Positions 43,228-51,377 of a stretch of 64,000 nt of DNA are shown here, in pieces. The notes below the pieces were generated by a model. That model saw only the letters and a list, made by a program, of their open reading frames with translations, was not told the DNA's origin and made no database searches. Both the position numbers and the translations under genes were made by a program. The stretch's first letter is position 1. Each line of letters starts with the position of its first letter. Source of the stretch: Paenibacillus piscarius (GTDB taxonomy: Bacteria; Bacillota; Bacilli; Paenibacillales; Paenibacillaceae); NCBI RefSeq assembly GCF_022234545.1, contig NZ_JAIEUI010000021.1, forward strand, positions 1 through 64,000. The letters are read 5' to 3'.

Positions 43228-43620
43228 TCAAAGTGAGATCAGCCATTCATAGAGTACCTTCGCATGGTTATGAACCGGGTCCTTCGCGGCATAGACCAGC
43301 GTGACCTGCTGATTACGCGCCCGCTTCCGGATGGATTCCGCGAGCCTCCCGCATTCCGGATTCTCCTCCAGCTCCCGGAGGTAACGGTCACGGAATGCCG
43401 TGAACCGCTCCGGCTGATGTCCGAACCACTGGCGCAGCGCCGGGCTTGGTGAGATCTCCTTCATCCACTCGTCAACGGCCGCCTGCTCCTTCGTCACTCC
43501 GCGCGCCCACAGCCGGTCCACCAGAACCCGGTATCCGTCTCCTTGGTCCGCCGGTTCGTAGATCCGCTTCAGATTTAGCAAATATGGGGATTGGCCGTGC
43601 TTCTCTTCAGCCGGTTCCAT
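43228..43620 (-). CDS. DUF488 family protein (YeaO-like)
   Basis: A 130-aa protein with the pattern KRIYEPADQGDGYRVLVDRLWARGVTKEQA and VTLVYAAKDPVHNHAKVLYEWL, which are the DUF488/YeaO landmarks. Its function is not established. The start is ATG at 43620 near a GGGAGG. It lies 57 bp downstream of the kinase-like gene with the same orientation. Confidence 0.85.
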   Translation of the reverse strand: MEPAEEKHGQSPYLLNLKRIYEPADQGDGYRVLVDRLWARGVTKEQAAVDEWMKEISPSPALRQWFGHQPERFTAFRDRYLRELEENPECGRLAESIRKRARNQQVTLVYAAKDPVHNHAKVLYEWLISL

Positions 43621-43646
43621 GCCGTATCCCTCCCTGGTATCTATTC

Positions 43647-43675
43647 TTCACTGCGGTGAACATTTGGACTTCCGG
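43647..43675. repeat. 29-bp partial copy of the 2.4-kb nested inverted-repeat element
   Basis: TTCACTGCGGTGAACATTTGG and the following ACTTCCGGC match the left end of the element at 2423-2451 at 27 of 29 positions. Only the left end is visible; it directly abuts the stop codon of the kinase-like gene (43678). Confidence 0.6.
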
Positions 43676-43677
43676 CT

Positions 43678-44310
43678 TCAGTTCCACCGCCGCCACAACC
43701 GGTACCCTCTGCGGACCGTCTCCAGCACCGGGCGGGGCAGCGGAAACACCCGGCGGGAGGCCACCGGCCAATATAGCCGGTAGTACAGCTTCTTGAAGTC
43801 CTCCCACATGCTGCAATCGTCATCCTTCAGGAAATCGGAGATATCCACGATCAGCCCTCGGCCGTCCCGGAGCATCACATTCTTGGCGTGAATATCATGC
43901 GGGCGCAGTCCCCGGGACCTTGCATAGCGAAGGGCATCATCAACGTCTTCAATGGCCTGTCCTGTAATGAGAATGCCCCGTTTCATGGCATCGTAGAAGG
44001 TAACTCCGCCCAGCCTTTTGAGGATCAGAAAGTCCGCTCCGGCATAATAGCATTCCGAGTAGGCGGGGTGGCGGCCGAGGCGGCGGTACACCTCCGCTTC
44101 CTCCTCAATGCCGGGCCTGCCCGGCGCGTAGATTTTCACTGCATATTGCTCCGCCCCCTGACGGCAGAACACCGCCGCATAATTTCCGGTTCCGAGAACC
44201 CTCCAGGACTTGGGGATACTGTGAACCTTCACCGGCTCCAGCGGATTCACGCTCTCAATAATAACTTGGCCTAACAGCTCGTCCGTGATCTGCTCCAGCA
44301 GCTTCTCCAT
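43678..44310 (-). CDS. Small serine/threonine kinase-like protein (YrzF/YbdM-like)
   Basis: A 210-aa minimal kinase-fold protein. A glycine loop-like VLGTGNYAAVFCR and VAL-type Lys (YAVKIYAP) precede the catalytic loop PHDIHAKNVM (about 148-157) and VDISDF, in the place of DFG (about 167-172). These give the HxD..N and D metal residues of the eukaryotic-like kinase core. No transmembrane or PASTA domain is present, unlike PrkC. The ATG at 44310 is chosen; the frame extends 58 codons with no clear site, and no strong site precedes 44310 either. Target unknown. Confidence 0.75.
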   Translation of the reverse strand: MEKLLEQITDELLGQVIIESVNPLEPVKVHSIPKSWRVLGTGNYAAVFCRQGAEQYAVKIYAPGRPGIEEEAEVYRRLGRHPAYSECYYAGADFLILKRLGGVTFYDAMKRGILITGQAIEDVDDALRYARSRGLRPHDIHAKNVMLRDGRGLIVDISDFLKDDDCSMWEDFKKLYYRLYWPVASRRVFPLPRPVLETVRRGYRLWRRWN

Positions 44311-44410
44311 GCCTGACACCCCGCAGCTAAGGTTGTTATGGACTCTATTTAGCTTAGTGTACGCTATTCTGCGGCGAACAGCCAATGTCAAGCCTGACCC
44401 CAAAACATCG

Positions 44411-44440
44411 AAAAGAACCGGACACCAGTTGTCCGGCTCC
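44411..44440 (-). terminator. Rho-independent terminator of the Gfo/Idh gene
   Basis: Arms CCGGACA and TGTCCGG close a 5-base loop and are followed by TTCTTTTC on the minus strand, 25 bp past the stop codon. Confidence 0.75.
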
Positions 44441-44461
44441 CCGCCGCCAGCTATGAAACGA

Positions 44462-45499
44462 TCACCCCAAATGAATAACCTCATGCTCCGCCGCGCTCCG
44501 GTACGTGCCGAACACCAGCTCCAGCGTCTTCAGATTATCTTCCCCGCTCGTCTGGAATTCCTCACCCGTGTTCAGACATTCAATGAAATGCGATTGCAGG
44601 CGGTAATGGCTCTCTTCAAAATCTATGTGATTGTCCTCTGAAACGACCGTCTCGGTCCCGCTGTTATCGATCACGCTGAGCGTGCCGCTGCTGTACAGCT
44701 TAATGGTAGCCTGGTCGCCTTCAATAATCAGCTGCTCCTTATGGTCCGGCAGCACCGGCAAGGTCAGCGGGCCGGGCAGATTCTGCCGGGTGGCCCAGCT
44801 CATATCCATCAGGCCCATATACTCGTCATAGCCCAGGGTAATCAGCCCGGCATCCTCTCCGGCAATATAAGGGCTGACCTTCCGGGTCTCCGCATACAGC
44901 CGTTTCGGCTCTCCGAACAGGAAGCGCCATGTATCAAACCAGTGAACCCCCATCTCATAGAACAGCAGCTGGGGCATGTCCCGGAAGAATGGCTGAGGAA
45001 GCTCATTCTCCGGCGCAAAACGCGGTGAATAATAATCCGTATGAATATAACGGATCGTCTGAAGCCGCCCTGGCACTCCCTCATCCAGCAGCCTGCGGAT
45101 CGTCTGGACCGGCTGGAGCCAGCGCCAGTTCTCGGTGACCATCAGCCGGACGCCCGCTGCGCGGGCAGTCTCCACCATCGCGCGGGCCTCCTCCATGGAG
45201 CGGGCGAAAGGCTTTTGGCACATGATCTGTTTCCCGGCCCGTGCAGCCAGTCCGACCAGCTCAGGATGGGTATCCGGCGGGGTAATAATATCTACGATAT
45301 CGATGTCAGCAGAAGACAGCATCTCTTCCAGCGTAGAGTACAGCATATCCCGGGGAATTCCATATGCCTCAGCCTTGCTGTGCAGCTTAGCCGAATCCTG
45401 GTCGCACAGGCCCAGAATCTGAACGCCGGGTATACGCTGCCATGCCTGCAAGTGCTTGTCTGACCAATACCCGGCACCCACTATACCAATCTTCCACAT
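44462..45499 (-). CDS. Gfo/Idh/MocA family oxidoreductase
   Basis: A 345-aa NAD(P)-dependent sugar oxidoreductase. The N-terminal Rossmann motif is IVGAGYWSDKH. The EKP motif reads QKP (IMCQKPFARSMEEA), so the Lys is kept. A GVHWFDTWRFLFGEP block lies in the C-terminal domain. The ATG at 45499 follows TTGGAGG; it starts 1 bp before the stop of the preceding hydrolase gene, so it is translationally coupled. With that hydrolase it probably processes a plant-derived sugar. Confidence 0.9.
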   Translation of the reverse strand: MWKIGIVGAGYWSDKHLQAWQRIPGVQILGLCDQDSAKLHSKAEAYGIPRDMLYSTLEEMLSSADIDIVDIITPPDTHPELVGLAARAGKQIMCQKPFARSMEEARAMVETARAAGVRLMVTENWRWLQPVQTIRRLLDEGVPGRLQTIRYIHTDYYSPRFAPENELPQPFFRDMPQLLFYEMGVHWFDTWRFLFGEPKRLYAETRKVSPYIAGEDAGLITLGYDEYMGLMDMSWATRQNLPGPLTLPVLPDHKEQLIIEGDQATIKLYSSGTLSVIDNSGTETVVSEDNHIDFEESHYRLQSHFIECLNTGEEFQTSGEDNLKTLELVFGTYRSAAEHEVIHLG

Positions 45500-45500
45500 T

Positions 45501-47033
45501 CTATTTAGCCTCCAAGTCATGCTCATCGTGCAGGCGCGTTATTCTTACGGCCATATATGTCCGCCCCGGCAGATCCACCCGGAAGGTTCCTTGATAGCTG
45601 CCCGGAAGCGTCTCCACCGTCATATTCCAGGTATCCAGCAGCTCCACCTTATAGCGGAGCTCCGGGTTCATCGTGAACTGGCGGAACTTCGGCCGGTTGA
45701 AGCCGAAATAGTAGAGATAATATTCATCTTCCACTCCGGCTCTGGGCAGATCCCATTCCGACGGTAGCGGGTTCAGCCCCTCTGAAGGCCCTTCCTCCAG
45801 CACACGCCGCAGAAAAGCAATCCGCTCCGGACTCGTCCCGTAGAGCTGCCCGCCCTTGGCCCACCAGAGCTTGTCTTCCGGGTGAAGATAGGTCTCACCA
45901 TGCCCGACATAGCCTCCGCGGACCGCCCCTTCCCAGAAACGGCGGACTAACTCTTCCCCGGTAATATTCCCCCAGCCGTGCTCGACATTGCCCTCATAGA
46001 CACATTCGTCGATGACGACAGGCTTGTTCCACCGCTGTCTCCATTCATCTGTATTCTCAGAGGTTTTGTAAGCATCCACCCGCTGGATACTGCAATGTGT
46101 AACCCATGGCTGGTTGAAGTCGTAGAAGGCGATGCCGTTGTGATTAGAGATCAGATGACTGTACGGATCATACGATGTTACGATGTGGGCATACCGCTCC
46201 CAATCCGCCAGCGTTTTGTTCCGCATGAAATCATATTCATTGGCGAGCGACCACCAGACATGGCGGTAAGCCGACAGCCGGGCCACCAGATAGCGGAGAT
46301 ACCGGTCGTCCGCTTCCTTGCCCATATCGGCGAAGCCCCAGCGGTCATACGGATGGAACAGAATCAGGTCCGCCTCGATCCCCAGCCCGCCCAGATCCGC
46401 AATCCGCTCCTCCAGATGCCGGAAGAACGCCGGATTGAACCGGCTGTAATCCCAGCCCTCCTGGACCGAGCCTTCGTAGGGATAATATTCGGGCTCATTC
46501 TCGTTGTAAGAGTAGGATTTGGGGAACACGCACATTCTGATTTTGTTAAAAGCGGACGCCCGCAGTGTCTCCAGGGTCTGCCGCTCCATCTCCTCGCCCT
46601 GATGGGTCCATGCATAGCAGGTGGTACCGACTGGCAGATAGCGTGTTCCGTCCTCATAGGCGAAATGGAAGGTATTCTTCACCCGGACCGGTCCGTGATT
46701 TCCTTCCGTAGCAGCGGTACATTCAAACGTCCCCTCAAGCTCATCCAGATCAGACTCATTGCTGCTGGTGCGGAACGACCACTTGCCTTCACTGTCCGGC
46801 ATGAACCGGATGCGGTACACACCTTCCCCGTCATAGAAGCCCAGAGCCAGAACGGAACGTTCTCCGAAGCTGAATTCCGCCTGCAAGGCTACCCCGGTAA
46901 AAGGGTTCCCCCGGCTTGGCCCGCCATGCAGCACAATCTCATACACACTCCATTTGGCCGCCTGCGCCGGGAATGACACCTGCACCTTCCCCTTATCTGC
47001 AGCTGCTTGTCCTGCTTCCTCCTGATTCGCCAT
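45501..47033 (-). CDS. DUF5060/DUF4038/DUF5605-type glycoside hydrolase
   Basis: A 510-aa cytoplasmic-looking glycosidase without signal peptide. The N-terminal beta-sandwich (about 20-115, WSVYEIVLHGGPSRGNPF) is DUF5060-like, then a (beta/alpha)8 barrel of DUF4038 type (about 120-415), then a small C-terminal beta domain. Two candidate catalytic Glu residues stand in WWSLANEYDFM and VVIDECVYEG, as in clan GH-A and GH140-type apiosidases. The ATG follows AAGGGAG. It is divergent from the LacI-type regulator at 47305, which likely represses it. Substrate not determined. Confidence 0.85.
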   Translation of the reverse strand: MANQEEAGQAAADKGKVQVSFPAQAAKWSVYEIVLHGGPSRGNPFTGVALQAEFSFGERSVLALGFYDGEGVYRIRFMPDSEGKWSFRTSSNESDLDELEGTFECTAATEGNHGPVRVKNTFHFAYEDGTRYLPVGTTCYAWTHQGEEMERQTLETLRASAFNKIRMCVFPKSYSYNENEPEYYPYEGSVQEGWDYSRFNPAFFRHLEERIADLGGLGIEADLILFHPYDRWGFADMGKEADDRYLRYLVARLSAYRHVWWSLANEYDFMRNKTLADWERYAHIVTSYDPYSHLISNHNGIAFYDFNQPWVTHCSIQRVDAYKTSENTDEWRQRWNKPVVIDECVYEGNVEHGWGNITGEELVRRFWEGAVRGGYVGHGETYLHPEDKLWWAKGGQLYGTSPERIAFLRRVLEEGPSEGLNPLPSEWDLPRAGVEDEYYLYYFGFNRPKFRQFTMNPELRYKVELLDTWNMTVETLPGSYQGTFRVDLPGRTYMAVRITRLHDEHDLEAK

Positions 47034-47060
47034 ACATCCTACTCCCTTCTGTATGAACCG

Positions 47061-47235
47061 CCATTATAACTAAACAATCACTAAACAATTGTTGCGTAAA
47101 ATTATTTGAAATCGGATACAGCTTCATCCTACCTCATGTAAAAACACTCGTCAATAACCTTGTTCCCCAAAATAAACTGGCACATATTTATAGATAATCA
47201 ACTAAACATAACTAAACAAAATGTTAAACACCAGC
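47061..47235. promoter_or_regulatory. Repeated ACTAAACA motifs, candidate LacI-family operators
   Basis: The sequence (A/C)TAAACA occurs at 47070-47076, 47081-47087, 47201-47208 and 47211-47218 in the divergent promoter region. The palindrome AACAATTGTT is at 47084-47093. LacI-family operators are usually such palindromes; recognition by the adjacent regulator is inference. Confidence 0.45.
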
Positions 47236-47304
47236 TAAATTGCTAAATCGGCTCTCTTCCCCTACACTAAAGATACGGAGAACGAACGGAATGGAGGAAT
47301 TGTA

Positions 47305-48351
47305 TTGAATATGGAGGAGCTTGCCCGGCTGGCCGGGGTCTCCAAGGGGGCTGTCTCGCTGGCGCTGAACGGCAAACCGGGGGTAGGGCCGGAGACACGC
47401 AAGCGGATCCTGCAGTTGGCCGAAACTTACGGCTATGCAGGCAGGGGGAGAGCGGCAGCCGCTGAAGGCCATGCCAGAACGCTGCGCTTTCTGGTGTTCA
47501 CGAACGCCGGACTGGTGCATGAGGAATATTACCAGCAGCCTTTTTTCCGCGAGCTGATTCATCACATTGAGGAACGCTGCCGGATGGCCGGGTACAGCCT
47601 TATTTTTTCTACTATTGAAGAAAAGCACTATGACCAGGGAATTCAGACATTAGTGGAGGAGCGGACCAACGGGGTGATTCTGCTCGGCACCAGCCTGGAT
47701 GCCTCCAGAATCGCGGATCTCGCGGAGAAGCTGTCCGGCTTGATCGTACTGGATACCTGCTTCGATTGGCTGCCTGTGCCCTTTGTGGAGATAAACAACT
47801 ATATGGGGGCGTACCAGGCGGGGAGCTATCTGGCGCGGCAGGGACACCGGAGAATCGGGTATATCGCGTCCGAGGAACGGATCCATAACTTCGAAGAACG
47901 TAAGCGCGGGTTCATGGCCGCTATGGCAGAGGTTCAGGTGGAGCTTCCGGCCAGCCGCATCCTGACGGTGCCTCCGACAATGATCTCTTCGCAAGGCCCC
48001 TTGCGGGACAAGCTTAGGCGTCTGCTGGACAGCGGCCAGCCCTTCCCCACTGCATGGTTCTGTGAATGCGACTATATTGCCATCAGCGCCATGAAGGCGC
48101 TGGGCGAGCTGGGCCTGTCCATCCCGGAGGATGTGTCCGTCATCGGATTCGATAATATCAGCGAATCGCAGATTGTGACCCCTGAGCTGACTACAGTGCA
48201 TGTCGAGAAGGAGCGGATGGCCGCATGGGCGGTGGATCTGTTCACTGCCTCCCTTCATGCCCGGCCCGCAGTCAGCACCAAGGTTAAGGTGGATACGCTG
48301 TTCATCGAACGTAGCTCCTGCCGGAGAATGGAGACCTTTACGGAGCTGTAA
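47305..48351 (+). CDS. LacI family transcriptional regulator
   Basis: A 348-aa repressor with the N-terminal helix-turn-helix (MEELARLAGVSKGAVSLALNG) and a periplasmic-binding-protein-like effector domain (about 60-345, VSVIGFDNISESQIVTPELTTV). The listed start is TTG at 47305, 7 bases after GGAGG; ATG at 47311, two codons on, is also possible. It is divergent from the DUF5060-type hydrolase gene, its likely target. It ends 14 bp inside the convergent PAS kinase gene. Confidence 0.92.
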   Translation: MNMEELARLAGVSKGAVSLALNGKPGVGPETRKRILQLAETYGYAGRGRAAAAEGHARTLRFLVFTNAGLVHEEYYQQPFFRELIHHIEERCRMAGYSLIFSTIEEKHYDQGIQTLVEERTNGVILLGTSLDASRIADLAEKLSGLIVLDTCFDWLPVPFVEINNYMGAYQAGSYLARQGHRRIGYIASEERIHNFEERKRGFMAAMAEVQVELPASRILTVPPTMISSQGPLRDKLRRLLDSGQPFPTAWFCECDYIAISAMKALGELGLSIPEDVSVIGFDNISESQIVTPELTTVHVEKERMAAWAVDLFTASLHARPAVSTKVKVDTLFIERSSCRRMETFTEL

Positions 48352-49777
48352 GCTTAGATGGCTGGAGCACCGGCAATTTAATTTCCACCGTAGTCCCCGT
48401 TGGCTGCTTCCGATTGAACTGAAAGGTTCCCATATGATTATGTATGATTTTTTTGCTGATCATGACACCAAGTCCATTGCCCCCGGATTTGGTGGTGAAG
48501 AACGGAGACCCAATCTGGCCCAGCAGCTCTTCGGGAATACCGGGTCCGCTATCCGTGATGCGAATCACCCCTGTATTGCCCTCATGGTCCAGCCCTACGT
48601 TAATCTCTGCACCCTGCGGGCTTGCTTCTATTGCGTTCTTCAGCACATTGATAAAAACCTGCTTCAGCTTATTCTCCGCACACTTCAGAGGCAGGCAGTG
48701 CAGGTCCGTCTGCATGATAATCTCATTATCCGTCATATGCGCCTGGCCATTCAGCAGTACGACGGCCTGTCTTAACAGCTGGACCAGATCACATTCATGC
48801 ATTGCAGACGGGGCCTCCTTGCCCAGCAGCAGCAGTTCGCTGATGATGGAATTAATCCGGTCCACCTCGGACAATACAATCTCATACAACTCTCTATTCA
48901 GCTTCGATTGAGCGTACAGCAGCTGGACGAACCCCCGGATGCTGGTGAGCGGATTGCGGATTTCATGAGCGATACCGGCCGACAGCTCACCGAGCATGAA
49001 CAGGCTCTCATTGTACCGGAGGAACTCTTCTGTTTTCTTGCGTTCGGTCAGATCACGGGCAATGGAGATCACCATTCTCCGGCCATTCAGCTGAAAGGGC
49101 TTGGCGCTGATCTCCACCGGAATCGACCTGCCTTCCTTCGTAACATGAACCCATTCGACAAACGCCCTCTCCCCCAAATGAATATCACGAAAGGTATGAT
49201 CTGCCTCTGGTATCAACGCTTCAGCAGCTATTGTGAGAGGTGTGATGTCCAGCAATTCCTGGCGTGTATAGCCCAGTACCCGGCAGACCGCTTCATTGAC
49301 ATCGAGGAATTTGAGCGGCTTGCCTTGCTCATCCTGTTCGTAAATATACATGGAATCATTGGCTTCATTAAATAATTTATAGTATTTCAGCTCCGAGAAC
49401 TTGATGTCCGTTACATCTCTCAGCACACACACATAAGCCGTTACACGTCCTTCCAGATCTTTCACTGGAGAGATCGTAATTTTGACGCTGATCAGTTCAC
49501 CATTCCGTTTATTCCTGAAGGTATCCAGGGCAAAGAGACGCTGTCCCTGATCAATGAAGATGTACATCCGGTCCACCTCATCCCTGAGCTCCTGGGGAAC
49601 ATGAGGGAAATCATACTCATTCAACTCTTCAGCGGTCCAGCCATATAGCTCCACAAAGTTGGAATTAGCATAACATACCTTTTTGTCCGTGCTTAGAATA
49701 TACATCGGGTCCGGACTATACTCGGCATAAGAATAAAGCGAGTAATGCATCTTGTGATGAACTGAGAAATTACTCAT
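48338..49777 (-). CDS. Multi-PAS sensor histidine kinase (sporulation-kinase-like)
   Basis: A 479-aa soluble kinase with two N-terminal PAS domains (about 14-120, DPMYILSTDKKVCYANSNFVELYG; about 135-250, NEAVCRVLGYTRQEL), HisKA with the phosphoacceptor in LSAGIAHEIRNPLTSIRG (about 274) and HATPase. Such soluble PAS kinases are typical of the KinA/KinE group feeding Spo0A, but PAS kinases of other roles share the layout. No response regulator is adjacent, which makes it an orphan kinase. Role inferred. Confidence 0.88.
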   Translation of the reverse strand: MSNFSVHHKMHYSLYSYAEYSPDPMYILSTDKKVCYANSNFVELYGWTAEELNEYDFPHVPQELRDEVDRMYIFIDQGQRLFALDTFRNKRNGELISVKITISPVKDLEGRVTAYVCVLRDVTDIKFSELKYYKLFNEANDSMYIYEQDEQGKPLKFLDVNEAVCRVLGYTRQELLDITPLTIAAEALIPEADHTFRDIHLGERAFVEWVHVTKEGRSIPVEISAKPFQLNGRRMVISIARDLTERKKTEEFLRYNESLFMLGELSAGIAHEIRNPLTSIRGFVQLLYAQSKLNRELYEIVLSEVDRINSIISELLLLGKEAPSAMHECDLVQLLRQAVVLLNGQAHMTDNEIIMQTDLHCLPLKCAENKLKQVFINVLKNAIEASPQGAEINVGLDHEGNTGVIRITDSGPGIPEELLGQIGSPFFTTKSGGNGLGVMISKKIIHNHMGTFQFNRKQPTGTTVEIKLPVLQPSKLTAP

Positions 49778-49929
49778 ATTTCAGCTCCCGCAGCCAGTTT
49801 ATTTCCATCCATGTTAGCATTTCCAGCGAAACTTATCTGTGACAAATTAAGGATGCCGGAGTGCATTAATTAACAACTTCATGGAAATTCATTCAAGACA
49901 AGGATGCCGGCCGGGGAGCAGTAAGCCCC

Positions 49930-51198
49930 TTAAGTCTGCTGGTAATTCACCGCTGTAATCAGGCATTCCGGGCAGACAAAAGCATAATAGATCCCCTCAT
50001 CCTCCGCCACTTGCCCCATATCGGCCTGGGCCACAAAGGTCATCGTCCGGGAACAGCAGGGGCAATCGGGATAGTCCGCATCCTGAATCCAGGCCGGATG
50101 TCCCCCGATCTGCGAGGCGGGCGCTTCCAGCGTCCATTCGGCACTCTCATAGGTACCGGCAGGCTGTCCGGACAACCGCATCTCCCGCCAGTCCGCTTCA
50201 TACGTCCCTCCGCCATGTTCAGGCAGATAATCCGGGACAACATTATATTCGCTCCAGGAATACCCGCCCTCCAGATCGGCCTTCATATACACGGTTCCGT
50301 AACAGTTACAGAGCATACAGGCTGCAATGCGCAGGCGTTTGCCGGGAAGCTTCATGAACCCAAGCTGTGGATGCTGCAGGTCGAAATCGAACAGGACGGT
50401 CAGCCCGTCTCCGCACCATGGACAGGAGTGTGTTCCTGTCTGAAGCATGGTAACGGCTGCAGGAGCACCCGGTGCCTCGGCAACCTTGAACGGGTAACAT
50501 TCGCGGTGGAACAGCCACCGTTGCCCTCCCTCTGCATCCAGCTCCCAGCCCGCAAAGCGGGCATAGGCTTCAGGCGGCTGATATAACGCGGACGTCCACT
50601 CTGGCGGAGATTCCCGCCAGGCCGCGAACTGCTTGACCACCGCTTCATCGCCAATCCAGGCGAGCGCCAGCAGCAGGTGATTGCGGTTCGCCGCATCGGA
50701 CCCTACTTTTTCTATAAGCTGCTCCCGGATGTCAGGCCCTGCCTCCTTAAAGAGGATCGCAGGATGATACATCTCTTCGCGCATGAACGCTTCCAGACCC
50801 TGCCTGATCTCTCCAACGGTGAAGCAGGCGAGCGATAACAGAATCATCTCCGCCTGATCCGTATCTTCTTCTAGTAAATCTACCGCATAGCTCTCCATCC
50901 GGCCCCGTTCTTCCTCCGTCAGACCCTGATAGATTTCTTGTGCCGTTCGGGGGTAGGGCACCTCCCGGATCAGCGGATCAAACTTGCGTGGACCATGCAT
51001 GATCTTAAGAATTTCAACCGGATCATCGATCCCGGCATACCGGTTAACCTCTTTCCGGTTCTGTTCAATATAAGCCTGGTGCTCCAGCGCCTTCTTCTGC
51101 TGATAGCAGGGCATACAGATGCCTCCGGTTTTCTGTGCAGTTGCCGGAAGAATGGTTCCCGTGCAGCCCGGAGTCTGACAAGGCAGACGTTCGCTCAT
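49930..51198 (-). CDS. Zinc-ribbon protein with DUF1963-like C-terminus, function unknown
   Basis: A 422-aa cytoplasmic protein. The N-terminus (about 5-30, LPCQTPGCTGTILP then CMPC) looks like a zinc ribbon; further Cys pairs occur at SCPWCGDG (about 270), CMLCNCYG (about 300) and CPCC/CPEC at the C-terminus. The last 90 residues (SQIGGHPAWIQDADYPDCPC then MTFVAQADM) resemble the end of DUF1963/YwqG proteins. ATG 51198 follows GGGAGAGG. I do not know its function; likely binds zinc. Confidence 0.65.
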   Translation of the reverse strand: MSERLPCQTPGCTGTILPATAQKTGGICMPCYQQKKALEHQAYIEQNRKEVNRYAGIDDPVEILKIMHGPRKFDPLIREVPYPRTAQEIYQGLTEEERGRMESYAVDLLEEDTDQAEMILLSLACFTVGEIRQGLEAFMREEMYHPAILFKEAGPDIREQLIEKVGSDAANRNHLLLALAWIGDEAVVKQFAAWRESPPEWTSALYQPPEAYARFAGWELDAEGGQRWLFHRECYPFKVAEAPGAPAAVTMLQTGTHSCPWCGDGLTVLFDFDLQHPQLGFMKLPGKRLRIAACMLCNCYGTVYMKADLEGGYSWSEYNVVPDYLPEHGGGTYEADWREMRLSGQPAGTYESAEWTLEAPASQIGGHPAWIQDADYPDCPCCSRTMTFVAQADMGQVAEDEGIYYAFVCPECLITAVNYQQT

Positions 51199-51377
51199 TG
51201 TACCTCTCCCTTCGAGATGGATATGCAAGAATCAGAAACTTGTCTACTATTATAGTATATTTACCGTACCCGTTCGAATGAGGCCTTGACTATCAAGGCC
51301 CGATCTGGAATAATAACAGCCTCATGGGAATTCATGCAGGACAAGACAATTATTGATATAGAAAAGGGGCGGTCGTC